A DNA stretch of 64,000 nt from an uncultured Thermomicrobiaceae bacterium. GTDB lineage: Bacteria; Chloroflexota; Chloroflexia; Thermomicrobiales; Thermomicrobiaceae. The position numbers and the translations under genes are program-made. This document shows, piece by piece, positions 55,558 through 63,861 of this stretch. The notes beneath the pieces are model-generated. The model made no database searches, was not told the origin of the DNA, and was given only the letters and a program-made list of their open reading frames with translations. Every line of letters starts with the position of its first letter. The stretch's first letter is position 1. The stretch covers positions 22,184 to 86,183 of the forward strand of contig CALKCJ010000044.1 of assembly GCA_938082375.1 (NCBI GenBank). The letters run 5' to 3'.

Positions 55558-56348
55558 TGGCGCGGATCGCCTACATCGCGCCGGTCAAGGCCGAGCGGTC
55601 GCGAACGGTCGGGGCGTTCGCGGGAGCGCTGCGTCCGGAGAACTCGCTCACCGCGCTCGGCTTCGCCCGGGGACCGTTGCACCTGGAGTACCACTACTAC
55701 GAGACTTTAGTGTTGCCGGATCTGCTGCACACGCTGATCGCGCTCGAGCGCCAGGGGTACGACGCCGCGGTAATCGGCTGCTTCTACGATCTCGGGTTGC
55801 AGGAGGGGCGCGAGCTCAGCCGGCGCCTGGTGGTGACGGCGCCGTGCGAGTCCTCGCTCCTGCTGGCGGCCTCGCTCGGGCACCGCTTTTCGATCATCGT
55901 CGGGCGGCGCAAGTGGATCCCGCAGATGCAGGAGAATGTGGGCCGCTACGGGCTGGAGTCGCGGCTCGCCTCATTTCGGGCGATCGATCTCTGGGTTCCC
56001 CAGTACCATGCGGACGAGGCCGAGACGGCCCGCCGCTTCCGCGAGGCCGGTCGCCGCGCGATCGAGGAGGATGGGGCGGAGGTGCTCGTGCTCGGCTGCA
56101 CGGCCTCAGCCGGCTTCTACGCCGAGCTGCAGGCAGCGCTCGGCGTGCCGGTGATCGATAGCGCGCTGGCGGCCATCAAGCACGCTGAGTATCTGGTGGA
56201 GCTGCGCGATCGGTTCGGCTGGATCCACAGCAAGGTGGGAGGGTACGAAGCGCCACCGGTGCGGGAGCTGGAGGCCTGGGATCTCGCGCGGCAGTACGGA
56301 GCAGAAACGATCCAGGATCTGTGGGTCGAGCTGGCAGTTATACCATGA
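55557..56348 (+). CDS. Asp/Glu/hydantoin racemase-family protein
   Basis: 263 residues. The two catalytic cysteines of the family are visible in VTAPCESSLLLA and LVLGCTASAGF. Members racemise amino acids or hydantoins by two-base proton transfer. Next to hyuAB, a hydantoin (or N-carbamoyl/amino-acid) racemase making the substrate stereochemically usable is the natural reading. ATG 55557 is preceded by GAGAGGAG and overlaps the hyuB stop; it ends 37 bases before the convergent tcuB-like gene. Confidence 0.85.
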   Translation: MARIAYIAPVKAERSRTVGAFAGALRPENSLTALGFARGPLHLEYHYYETLVLPDLLHTLIALERQGYDAAVIGCFYDLGLQEGRELSRRLVVTAPCESSLLLAASLGHRFSIIVGRRKWIPQMQENVGRYGLESRLASFRAIDLWVPQYHADEAETARRFREAGRRAIEEDGAEVLVLGCTASAGFYAELQAALGVPVIDSALAAIKHAEYLVELRDRFGWIHSKVGGYEAPPVRELEAWDLARQYGAETIQDLWVELAVIP

Positions 56349-56385
56349 ACCCTCAAAGGTAGTCCCATTTCACTGGCTGTCTCTT

Positions 56386-57498
56386 CTAGTGACCGGCTCT
56401 GTTCTGTTGCTGCTCGATGGCGAACCGAACCAGCGCCGTCGAGCGATACACCGCGTGGGCGAACTTGCTGTACGGCGCCAGGAACAGCAAGGCCCCCGAG
56501 ATTCCAAGGTGGATCGCCAATGTGACTCCCATCGCGGCGGTCTCGCGAACCGCCAGCGTGAGCATCCCGCTGGCAGCGGTCAGAAACAGCAGCGTGGTGA
56601 AGATCACATCCAGCTCGAGCATCCGCGCGTCGGCCGGCATCCGGTCACTGCGCCGCTTCAGCCACAGCAGGCCAGCCGTGCCCAGCATGAGCATGATCCC
56701 GCCCGCTGTCCCCAGGAGCACCACCGGATGGGTGAGCGGATAGGGAGCCTCGCGTTCAAGCGCATAGTGGTAGATCATCGCTAGTGTCGTGGAGGCGAAG
56801 GCCAGCAAGAACCCATAGAAGGTGAGGTGATGGAAGACCCGGCGCGAGGACGAGAAGTCTTGATGGGGGTAGTTGCAGCCCTCCCCGCCGCCGTCGAGGT
56901 ACCGCAGGATCACAACGTCCTTGGTCGCCTGGAGGAACGCCCGCACGCTGCGGAGCTCGCTCAGCTTGCCCCCGGTGTCGCGCCAGAACCGCAGGAGGCC
57001 GACCGCGAAGACGGCCAGGCCGTAGGTCGAGATGGCCGAGGAGGGGATGGCCATGGCCCAATGCGGGACCACGCGGTAGAAGGCCCCCTCTCCCGTATGC
57101 ACCCCGAAGGCGATCTCGGGGCCGCGGACGAGGAGCACGAAGCCGAGCACGACCGCGATGCAGAGCAGGGTAAAGAGGGCCCCGCCGAGGCGACTCTGGC
57201 CGAGCAGGGTAGCGAAGCGGCGCGGCCAGGCGTACTGTTCATACGTCTCCGCGCGCACCTGCGCCAGGATCTTCGGGATATTGATGTCGAACTCGTGTGG
57301 GGGAGCGTACTGGCAGGCGTAGAAGCAAGCCCGGCAGTCATGGCAGAGGTTCGCCAGGTAGAGGAGATCGCCGCGGGAGAACTGTCGGCGGAGCTCCATC
57401 GCCTGAAAGACGGCACAGAATCCCTCGCAGTACCGGCAGGCGTTGCAGACGATCATCTGCCGCTCGGCTTCCTGAAACAGGTCAGTGACCGGCCGCAC
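56386..57498 (-). CDS. tcuB: TcuB-like Fe-S/membrane electron-transfer protein
   Basis: 370 residues. Two cysteine clusters of ferredoxin type (CNACRYCEGFC near 18-28 and CHDCRACFYACQY near 53-65) precede five to six membrane segments. This is the layout of TcuB (CitB), which reoxidises the flavin of TcuA and passes electrons to the quinone pool. The GTG start at 57498 overlaps the end of the tcuA-like gene by 17 bases, so the two are translated together. No TcuC transporter gene is nearby. Confidence 0.85.
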   Translation of the reverse strand: MRPVTDLFQEAERQMIVCNACRYCEGFCAVFQAMELRRQFSRGDLLYLANLCHDCRACFYACQYAPPHEFDINIPKILAQVRAETYEQYAWPRRFATLLGQSRLGGALFTLLCIAVVLGFVLLVRGPEIAFGVHTGEGAFYRVVPHWAMAIPSSAISTYGLAVFAVGLLRFWRDTGGKLSELRSVRAFLQATKDVVILRYLDGGGEGCNYPHQDFSSSRRVFHHLTFYGFLLAFASTTLAMIYHYALEREAPYPLTHPVVLLGTAGGIMLMLGTAGLLWLKRRSDRMPADARMLELDVIFTTLLFLTAASGMLTLAVRETAAMGVTLAIHLGISGALLFLAPYSKFAHAVYRSTALVRFAIEQQQNRAGH

Positions 57499-58924
57499 GC
57501 GCTGCCTCCCTCCCGGCGATCCTGCCGAAGACCGTGCCGATGGTCAAGCCGAAGCCAGCCAGGTATCCCCTGCCGAGGATGTTGCCTGCCATGATCTCAC
57601 CGGCCGCGAAGATGTTCTGGGCCGGTCGGCCATCCTGCAGGACGACGCGTGCATGGTCATCGACCGTCACGCCCATGTAGGTGAAGGTGATGCCAGGTCG
57701 CAGGGGATACGCGTAGAAGGGCGGCGTATCCAGCGGGAGCGCCCAGTGGCTCTTCGGCGGCTCGAGCCCTTCGGTGTGGCAATCGTCCAGGGTCGACGGG
57801 TCATAGGTGCCGACGCGGACCGCGCGGTTGAACCTCTCCACCGTCCGGACGAGCGACGGCGGGTCGAGCCCGAGCCGTTCGGCGAGCGCCGGGATCGAGG
57901 GGGCTTCGATGGGCGGGTAGATCGAAGGGAGGAACTGGTGCATCACCTTGGCATCGACGATAGAATAGGCGATCTGGTCCGGTTGCCGGGCGATCAGCCC
58001 GCCCCAGATGGCGTACCGCCTGGGCCAGAGGTCCTCTCCCTCGTCGTAGAAGCGCTCGGCCTGCCGGTTGACGACGATGCCGAACGGGATGCTGTCGAGC
58101 CGGGTGACGATCCCGCCATCGAACTTCGGTGCCCGGGCGTCGACGGCCACGGCGTGGAACTGCTGTGGGTCGCCGACCGGCTTGGCGCCCTGCTGCAGCA
58201 GGGCTGCGAGCACGCGCCCATCGTTGTACGGAGCCCCGCGAACGACGAAGTTGTCGGCTGCCTCGCCCCAGTAGCGTTTGAGCCATGCGAGGTTGGCCTC
58301 GAAGCCGCCAGCGGCGACCACGACCGCTTTGGCCTCGACCTCGCACAACTGGCCGGTAGCCGACCGGAGGATGGCCGCTTCGAACCGCCCATCGCTGAGG
58401 ATGAGCTCCTGCGCCTCCGTCTCGTAGAGGACACGCACACCCATCCGGAGGGCGGTGGCGTAGTAGGCGTTCACCAGCGCCTTGCCACCGCCGAGCATGA
58501 AGAGATTGGTGCGGGCCAGGTGCAAGGTGCCGCGGAGCGGTGGCTGCCAGCGGACCCCGTGCTCCATCGCCCAGTCTTTGATGTCGGCGGACTCGCGGAT
58601 CACCAGCTTGGCCAGGTGCTCGTTGGTCTGGCCACAGGTGACGCGCCGGAGATCGTCCCAGAACTCATCTTCGGGATAGGGGCCGGTGACGTAGCGGTCG
58701 CCGCGCTCGTGCAGGAAGCGGATGTCGCGCGTATGGCGGCTGTTGCCGCCGCGGAAGGGCTCGGGCGCCTTCTCGACGAGCAGCACGTCCGCACCCGCGC
58801 GCCGGGCGGTCAGCGCCGCACACAGCGCGGCATTCCCCCCTCCGATAACGAGTACGTCCACAGTTCTTGGCACACTGAAAGAGTTGGCTAAACCACGATG
58901 ATATCGTGGGAATACCTCAGCCAT
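57482..58924 (-). CDS. tcuA: TcuA-like FAD-dependent dehydrogenase
   Basis: FAD-binding motif VDVLVIGGGNAALCAALTAR, then VEKAPEPFRGGNSRHTRDI, VVVAAGGFEANL and a C-terminal NIFAAGEIMAGNILGRGYL are the marks of tricarballylate dehydrogenase (TcuA) and related fumarate-reductase-like flavoproteins. The start is uncertain: no ribosome-binding site is visible at ATG 58924, ATG 58963, or the GTG near 58873 that would put the FAD motif five residues from the N-terminus. TcuA oxidises tricarballylate to aconitate; another dicarboxylate-like product of this cluster is equally possible. Confidence 0.85.
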   Translation of the reverse strand: MAEVFPRYHRGLANSFSVPRTVDVLVIGGGNAALCAALTARRAGADVLLVEKAPEPFRGGNSRHTRDIRFLHERGDRYVTGPYPEDEFWDDLRRVTCGQTNEHLAKLVIRESADIKDWAMEHGVRWQPPLRGTLHLARTNLFMLGGGKALVNAYYATALRMGVRVLYETEAQELILSDGRFEAAILRSATGQLCEVEAKAVVVAAGGFEANLAWLKRYWGEAADNFVVRGAPYNDGRVLAALLQQGAKPVGDPQQFHAVAVDARAPKFDGGIVTRLDSIPFGIVVNRQAERFYDEGEDLWPRRYAIWGGLIARQPDQIAYSIVDAKVMHQFLPSIYPPIEAPSIPALAERLGLDPPSLVRTVERFNRAVRVGTYDPSTLDDCHTEGLEPPKSHWALPLDTPPFYAYPLRPGITFTYMGVTVDDHARVVLQDGRPAQNIFAAGEIMAGNILGRGYLAGFGLTIGTVFGRIAGREAARAAGH

Positions 58925-59092
58925 TCGGGAGGCCCAACGACTCAAGATCTGTGGCCATTGCACGATACCGTCATGCTTTCCATCACACTACAGCAGGACT
59001 CCGTCCGGTACGCTGGCGTTAATCCGCCGGATTGCGTCGATCCGCTGCGTCCCGTTCGTTTCGTGGGGTACCCTCGAACCAGGCACGGCACA

Positions 59093-59752
59093 CTAGAGCA
59101 ATCGAAACGATAAGGGCTTCGCCCCCTCGACGATGATCCTCTCAGCTTCGGCCCGAAAACCGGACCAATCTCCCACGAACCGCGCGAGTGGGATGAGGTG
59201 CAATCCACCGTTTCCGGCCGGCCCGCGCATCATCGTTGCCTCGCGCGCAATCCGGAGCCCTCGCCAGGGTGGCGTCGGCAGATAATAGATGTAGCCGGGA
59301 TAAAGGAGTACTTGGCCTCGCTCCGCCTCGCCGGCTTCCAACACGGTTTCCCCCTCGGGTCCACCGCTCGGATTCCAAAAGCGCGTCAGCGGGCCACTCG
59401 AAATCGTGTTGGTCGCCATGCCACTTAATGGCAGCAGGCGCTTGAACGATGCGGTCAATTGGGGAGAGATTTCCACTAGCAAGACTGCTGTTGCAACTGT
59501 GTCGGCAAGGATCACCTCAATCCTCTGCCCCTTCGGTTCAGGAGGGGGCTCGAGCGGTGTTTCCTGATCGGCAGATCTGCGGAACGCGATTGGCCTTGCT
59601 CCCTGCCACTGGAGGCTAGCTCCGAACTCGGCGAGCGGCCCGAGATCTCCGCCGATTTCGGCGACAGGGATCGGATTGAGCGGCACTGTCGGGAGATTCA
59701 GACGTCCCTGTCCGTAGCAGATGGCGAGCTCTCGAGCGTTCGGCTCGAGCAC
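59093..59752 (-). CDS. DUF3830 (cyclophilin-like) protein with partial tandem copy, 5'-truncated
   Basis: 219 codons from a GTG with no ribosome-binding site. Residues about 75-219 form a complete DUF3830 domain (LPLSGMATNTISSG, YPGYIYYLPTPPWRGLRIA, FVGDWSGFRAEAERI). Residues 1-60 match only the C-terminal half of the same domain (ARELAICYGQG, IGGDLGPLAEFGASLQW). The recognisable sequence continues upstream of the annotated start to about 59767 and then stops. So this was a two-domain protein that lost its first half-domain and true start. Function unknown; DUF3830 genes are often found with amidohydrolase and transporter genes. Confidence 0.7.
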   Translation of the reverse strand: MLEPNARELAICYGQGRLNLPTVPLNPIPVAEIGGDLGPLAEFGASLQWQGARPIAFRRSADQETPLEPPPEPKGQRIEVILADTVATAVLLVEISPQLTASFKRLLPLSGMATNTISSGPLTRFWNPSGGPEGETVLEAGEAERGQVLLYPGYIYYLPTPPWRGLRIAREATMMRGPAGNGGLHLIPLARFVGDWSGFRAEAERIIVEGAKPLSFRLL

Positions 59753-59808
59753 AACGAGGCCGAGATTGTGGTGGGATCGCCGCCTCTGATCCCATGAGCG
59801 ATTCGTAG

Positions 59809-61514
59809 ACGCTGTGGCTCAGCACCCAAGCCGCGTGGTCCGTGCGTACCGATCTCGCGAAAGCCCTAGGGATAGTCGAGGAGCGCATCCGTGTCATCAC
59901 GCCGGATGTGGGGGCACGTTTGGGGCGAAGATGACGCTCTACCGCGAAGATGTTCTTCTCTTGGCCTTGGCGGGACTCGTCGGCCGGCCGGTTCGGTGGG
60001 TAGCGACGCGCAGCGAGGACTTGCTCGCGTCCATGCACGGCCGGGAGGCCTATACCGACGGGGAAGTCGCGTTCGATGCGGATGGGCGGATTCGGGCGCT
60101 CAGACTCCGCACGGTGGCGAATTTCGGCGCGTACCTGATGAAATACTCGGCCGGCCCCGTGATGCGCATGCTGCTTTTCCCGACCGGTGCCTATGACATC
60201 CGACACGTGCGCTCGGAGGTGATCGGCGCCTTCACCAATACCGGCCCCATGGGACCATACCGCGGCGCTGGGCGTCCAGAGGCAGCGTATTTCATCGAGC
60301 GTGTTATGAGTGATGTGGCACACTTTCTTGGGATGGATCAAGCCGAGATTCGGCGACGAAACTTCATCCCGAAGGATGCCTTCCCATACACCAATGCGGC
60401 GAATGTGGTCTACGACAGTGGCGACTATGAGCGTTCTCTGAATCGTGCATTGGAGCTGATCGATATCACCAGCGTGCAGCATGAGATTGCCGAGCGGCGC
60501 CAGCGGGGTGAGATTGCCGGTCTCGGGATTGCCTGCTGTGTCGAAGTGTCCGGCGGTGGCTGGGAAAGCGGCAGCGTGAAGCTCAGAGCGGATGGACGTG
60601 TCATTGCCGTGACCGGCACCTCCCCTCACGGGCAGGGCTTGGCCACCAGCTACGCCCAAATCATCGCCGACGAACTCGGCATCCCGATCGAGGATATCAC
60701 GGTCACGTACGGTGACACCGCGATCGGGCCCAAGGGATTCGGCACCATGGCCAGCCGCAGCCTGCAGCTCGGCGGCAGCGCCCTGAAGCAAGCGGCACGG
60801 CAAATCCGCGAGCAACTCCTCGCCCGAGCGGCCGAGCTGCTGGAGGTCAATCCCGATGATCTTGTCTGTGCCGATGGACGGATCTATCCGGCAGGAGTTC
60901 CGGAACGCGCGCTGACCTTCAGTGAAGTCGTTCAGGCATGCCTTGCATCCCGACAGGGGGACGAAGCAGAGCGGGATGGCATCGAAGTAGCGGTCGAGTT
61001 CCGGGCCGATGCGTCCTTCCCCTTCGGCACAACGATCGCACTTGTCTCGATCGATCGCGAGACAGGCCGCCCGACGCTCGAGCGCTTCGTCTCGGTTGAT
61101 GACGTCGGTACTGTGGTCAACCCGATCCTCGTCGAAGGCCAGCTCGTCGGGGGCGCGATGCAAGGCATCAGCGAGGCGCTCTGGGAGCAGGTGATCTACG
61201 ACGCAAATGGCCAACTGCTCACCGGCACGCTGCTGGACTACGCCGTCCCACGCGCCTCCTGGCTTCCTCGCTTCGAGTTGGATCGAACGGTCACCCCGTC
61301 ACCCACCAACCCACTGGGCGCCAAAGGGGTCGGCGAAGCGGGCACCGTGCACGCGCCGCCGGCCGTGGCCAACGCGGTCATGGATGCCCTCCGACCCTTC
61401 GGGGTCAGGCCGCTCGACGTGCCCCTGACGCCGGAGAAGATCTGGCAGGTGCTCCACCGGCGCGCCGGTGGCCGGGATGATGCAGGCCCTGATCCGAACG
61501 CTGCTGGCAGCTGA
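59809..61514 (+). pseudogene. Molybdenum hydroxylase large subunit (CoxL/XdhB-like), truncated and frameshifted
   Basis: The conserved middle and C-terminal parts are present: PYRGAGRPEAAYFIERVMSD, TGTSPHGQGLATSYAQIIAD, TMASRSLQLGGSALKQAAR, and PLGAKGVGEAG near the end. The first about 200 residues of a normal 750-800-aa subunit are missing; homology begins at 59809 (LWLSTQA), directly after an in-frame TAG. A second lesion is a run of five G at 59910-59914 where six would keep DVGGTFGAKM in frame. No small Fe-S or FAD subunit gene is nearby. The product cannot function. Confidence 0.82.
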
Positions 61515-61544
61515 CCGCGGTGCACGGAGGAAGGAGTGTCGCCT

Positions 61545-62195
61545 ATGCCGTCCTGGGAGTCGCTGATCCCCGACCACGAGATCGAGGTCTACCGGCGAGC
61601 CGGATACCTCAGGCGCGTCGGCCTGGGTGCGCGCCCGGGGCTGCTGATCATCGACGTCGAGTACAACTTCACCGGAGACGTTCGTGAGCCGATCCTGGAC
61701 TCGATCGCGAAGTATCCCAACAGTTGCGGCGAGATGGCGTGGGAGGCGATCCCCCACATTGCGACCCTGCTCGAGCGCGCCAGGGAAGCAGGCATCCCAG
61801 TCATCTACACGCATGGGTTCGAGCGGGCGGAGACCGTCCGAACCCCCCGATTAGGCACGGCGATCGTCGATGAGCTGGCCCCTCGCCCGGGTGAGCTGGT
61901 GCTGGAGAAGGAGGCCCCGAGCGCGTTCTTCGGCACCCATCTCCTCAGCGTCCTCATTCGGCAGCAGGTCGACACCATCATCCATACCGGATGCACGACG
62001 AGTGGGTGCGTTCGGGCGAGCGTCATCGATGGGTTCTCGTACGGATTCAAGAACATCATCGTCGAAGAGTGTGTCTTCGACCGGGCGCTGACGCCGCATC
62101 TCGTCAATCTCTTCGACATGGACGCGAAGTACGGCGATGTGCTGCCACTGCGTGAAGTCATGAGCTATCTGGAGTCTTTACAGAAACTTCAGTAA
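61545..62195 (+). CDS. Isochorismatase-family hydrolase, N-carbamoylsarcosine-amidase-like
   Basis: 216 residues. Catalytic triad: Asp in LLIIDVEYNFTG, Lys in LVLEKEAPSAFFGT, and Cys in TGCTTSGCVRASV. The pattern TSGCVR is typical of N-carbamoylsarcosine amidohydrolases, which release ammonia and CO2 from N-carbamoyl amino acids, the step after hydantoin ring opening. ATG 61545 lies 8 bases after AAGGAG; a GTG at 61536 is an alternative. The gene is intact, although it follows the broken hydroxylase gene by 30 bases. Confidence 0.85.
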   Translation: MPSWESLIPDHEIEVYRRAGYLRRVGLGARPGLLIIDVEYNFTGDVREPILDSIAKYPNSCGEMAWEAIPHIATLLERAREAGIPVIYTHGFERAETVRTPRLGTAIVDELAPRPGELVLEKEAPSAFFGTHLLSVLIRQQVDTIIHTGCTTSGCVRASVIDGFSYGFKNIIVEECVFDRALTPHLVNLFDMDAKYGDVLPLREVMSYLESLQKLQ

Positions 62196-62305
62196 CGTCA
62201 TGCCAGTAGGAGACATGTATGATATAGAATAGACGGTTTGCTATCCAGTCACTCGAAACCGGGTAAGCTCGGCTCGTTTTGTCTCGGTTGGCTTTGAAGG
62301 GGCAA

Positions 62306-63676
62306 TGAGCGTGAGGCAGACGGTTCGGGTCGCTACGTAAGCGCGCAACCCGCCCGACGAACAGCGGGTGCGGCAGACGATTGACCCTACGTGCACATGC
62401 TCCGGGAGTTCCTATCGCGCTACCCGGAGTACGCGCTGTCGAGACCTACGAGGACGAAGCGGTGTCCGGCGCGATCGCGCTTGACCGGCGGTCGAGCGGA
62501 AGAAGACTGTTGCGTATGTCAACAGCGGCCGTTTCCAGAGGTTCCGGGTCACCACTCTCGACTGGTTCGGACGGGCACCCTAGGTCATCGTGGACGGGTA
62601 CCGGGAGATCGAAAAACGAAGCGTTGTCCTGCATGTCATTGACAGCTCTCTCAGAGTGCTCGACACGAGCAACCCACTCATGAAGTTACTGTTCCACTTG
62701 CTCGCGATTGTGGCGGAGCTGGAACGGGACATCATCCGGGAGCGAACTCACACCATGCGTCGTATCCGGTTCCAGGATGGCCAGGCGCTATCTTTCGCAC
62801 CGGTACCACCTCGGGCCGGACGGGCGGCTGGTGATCAACCAAGCGGAAGCGACGGTGATCCGTGAGATCGCCTGCCTGCGACGGTCCAGTGAATCCTAGG
62901 CAAGATCGCGGACGACCTGAACCGACGTAGGGTCCCGTTTCGGCACAAGGAACCGGGATGAAGTCGAAGAGATACCCTGAGCCGAGACGAGAATCCATAA
63001 CCTATTGTCGTAGAGCCGGTTAAGAGGAAAGGCTACATATAGGGACTTCGAGATTGACATCCCGCCGATCCTCGACGAGCAGCTTCACCGGGAGATCTTG
63101 GCACCAAGAAGCGGGACGTAAGCCGTGAGAGAGGGTAGTTCTCTCCGGAATCCACCGCTGAGCCATATGTGGTGCATGGTGGTATGCAGTATCACGAACA
63201 GAAAAGGGGTCAGTTGATCACGCCGGTACTACATCTGCGAGGGGTTCGAGGGGAGCCAATGGTGCTCATACCGGAACAAGGGCTTCAGGGCGAAGGACGT
63301 CCCGGTCGACCTCGTCGACACCTGGGTTGTGGAAGAAATCGAGCGGGCGCTCCAGGAGCCTGAACGCTGGTGGGCAGTGCTGGCGAACCGCTACCGGGGG
63401 CGGCAGGCGCAGGCGGAGAAGGTAGCGGCGGAGCTGAAAACGTTGCAGGAGGGCTTGGAAGAGGTGCAGCGTGTTTACGACAACGTGCTAGACCTGTATA
63501 ACTGCGGTCGCATCGATCACCGCCCGTTCGACCAACGGAAGCTGGCGTATGCCGCGCGGGTGCACGAACCGGAGGGGGATCCGAGTGTGGCAGCTGAAGT
63601 CGCAGACGGTCGACCCCCCAAGGCATCCGGCGAGGCAGAGCTAGTGACATACTTACAGAAAGCCCGGCAGGCGTGA
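62306..63676 (+). pseudogene. Large serine recombinase (integrase), decayed
   Basis: Pieces of one recombinase appear in order in different frames. M62306 starts after GAAGGGG (VRQTVRVATYV); then DEQRVRQTID; then YEDEAVSGAIALDRRSSGRR near 62450-62510. The catalytic-domain end IVAELERDIIRERTHTMRRI is at about 62700-62765. A recombinase domain follows (YHLGPDGRLVINQAEATVIR; IADDLNRRRVPFR). A zinc-ribbon remnant lies near 63165-63290, and a coiled coil with ERWWAVLANRY and KLAYAARVHEP ends at 63676. At least five frameshifts or stops separate them. The gene was presumably the integrase of the island and is now dead. Confidence 0.85.
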
Positions 63677-63861
63677 AAGACGCTCTCCACGTCTCGCAAG
63701 AAGGCCGCGTGACGGTGCGGACGACCGTCTTGACGGATCGACATCGGGGGAAAGGGTTACCAGAAAGAGGCAGTTGTCGAGATCGAGTCCGTATCCGGGT
63801 CTCCCACGATAGGTACGGAGTTGGGCGAGGACACTGGTCAGGATAAACAGGATACAAACGT
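63677..63861. other. Right end of the island and attR region
   Basis: No gene is visible in these 185 bases between the recombinase remnant and the resumed threonine aldolase codons. The junction lies just before GCCCGGACTGG at 63862. Short AT-rich patches (GGATAAACAGGATACAAACG, 63841-63860) belong to the island side. Confidence 0.55.

Larger units (their letters stand above)
23375..63861. mobile_element. 40.5-kb integrative island inserted in the threonine aldolase gene
   Basis: The limits are the last conserved threonine aldolase codon on the left and the first on the right. Both gene halves join in frame (PPDIH-x-ARTGLL). A large serine recombinase remnant lies at the right end, as expected for an element integrated by that enzyme class. 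Contents: helicase module, Ssp/BREX defence operon, catabolic cluster. The recombinase is inactivated, so the island is probably no longer mobile. At least one later insertion or deletion is visible inside (25550, 59767-59809). Confidence 0.8.

Noticed and set aside
57485..58891. Plus-strand 468-codon frame opposite the tcuA-like gene
   Set aside because: Shadow of the FAD dehydrogenase; no start signal or domain.
59616..61214. Minus-strand 532-codon frame opposite the molybdenum hydroxylase
   Set aside because: Hydroxylase motifs are on the plus strand; this is antisense.
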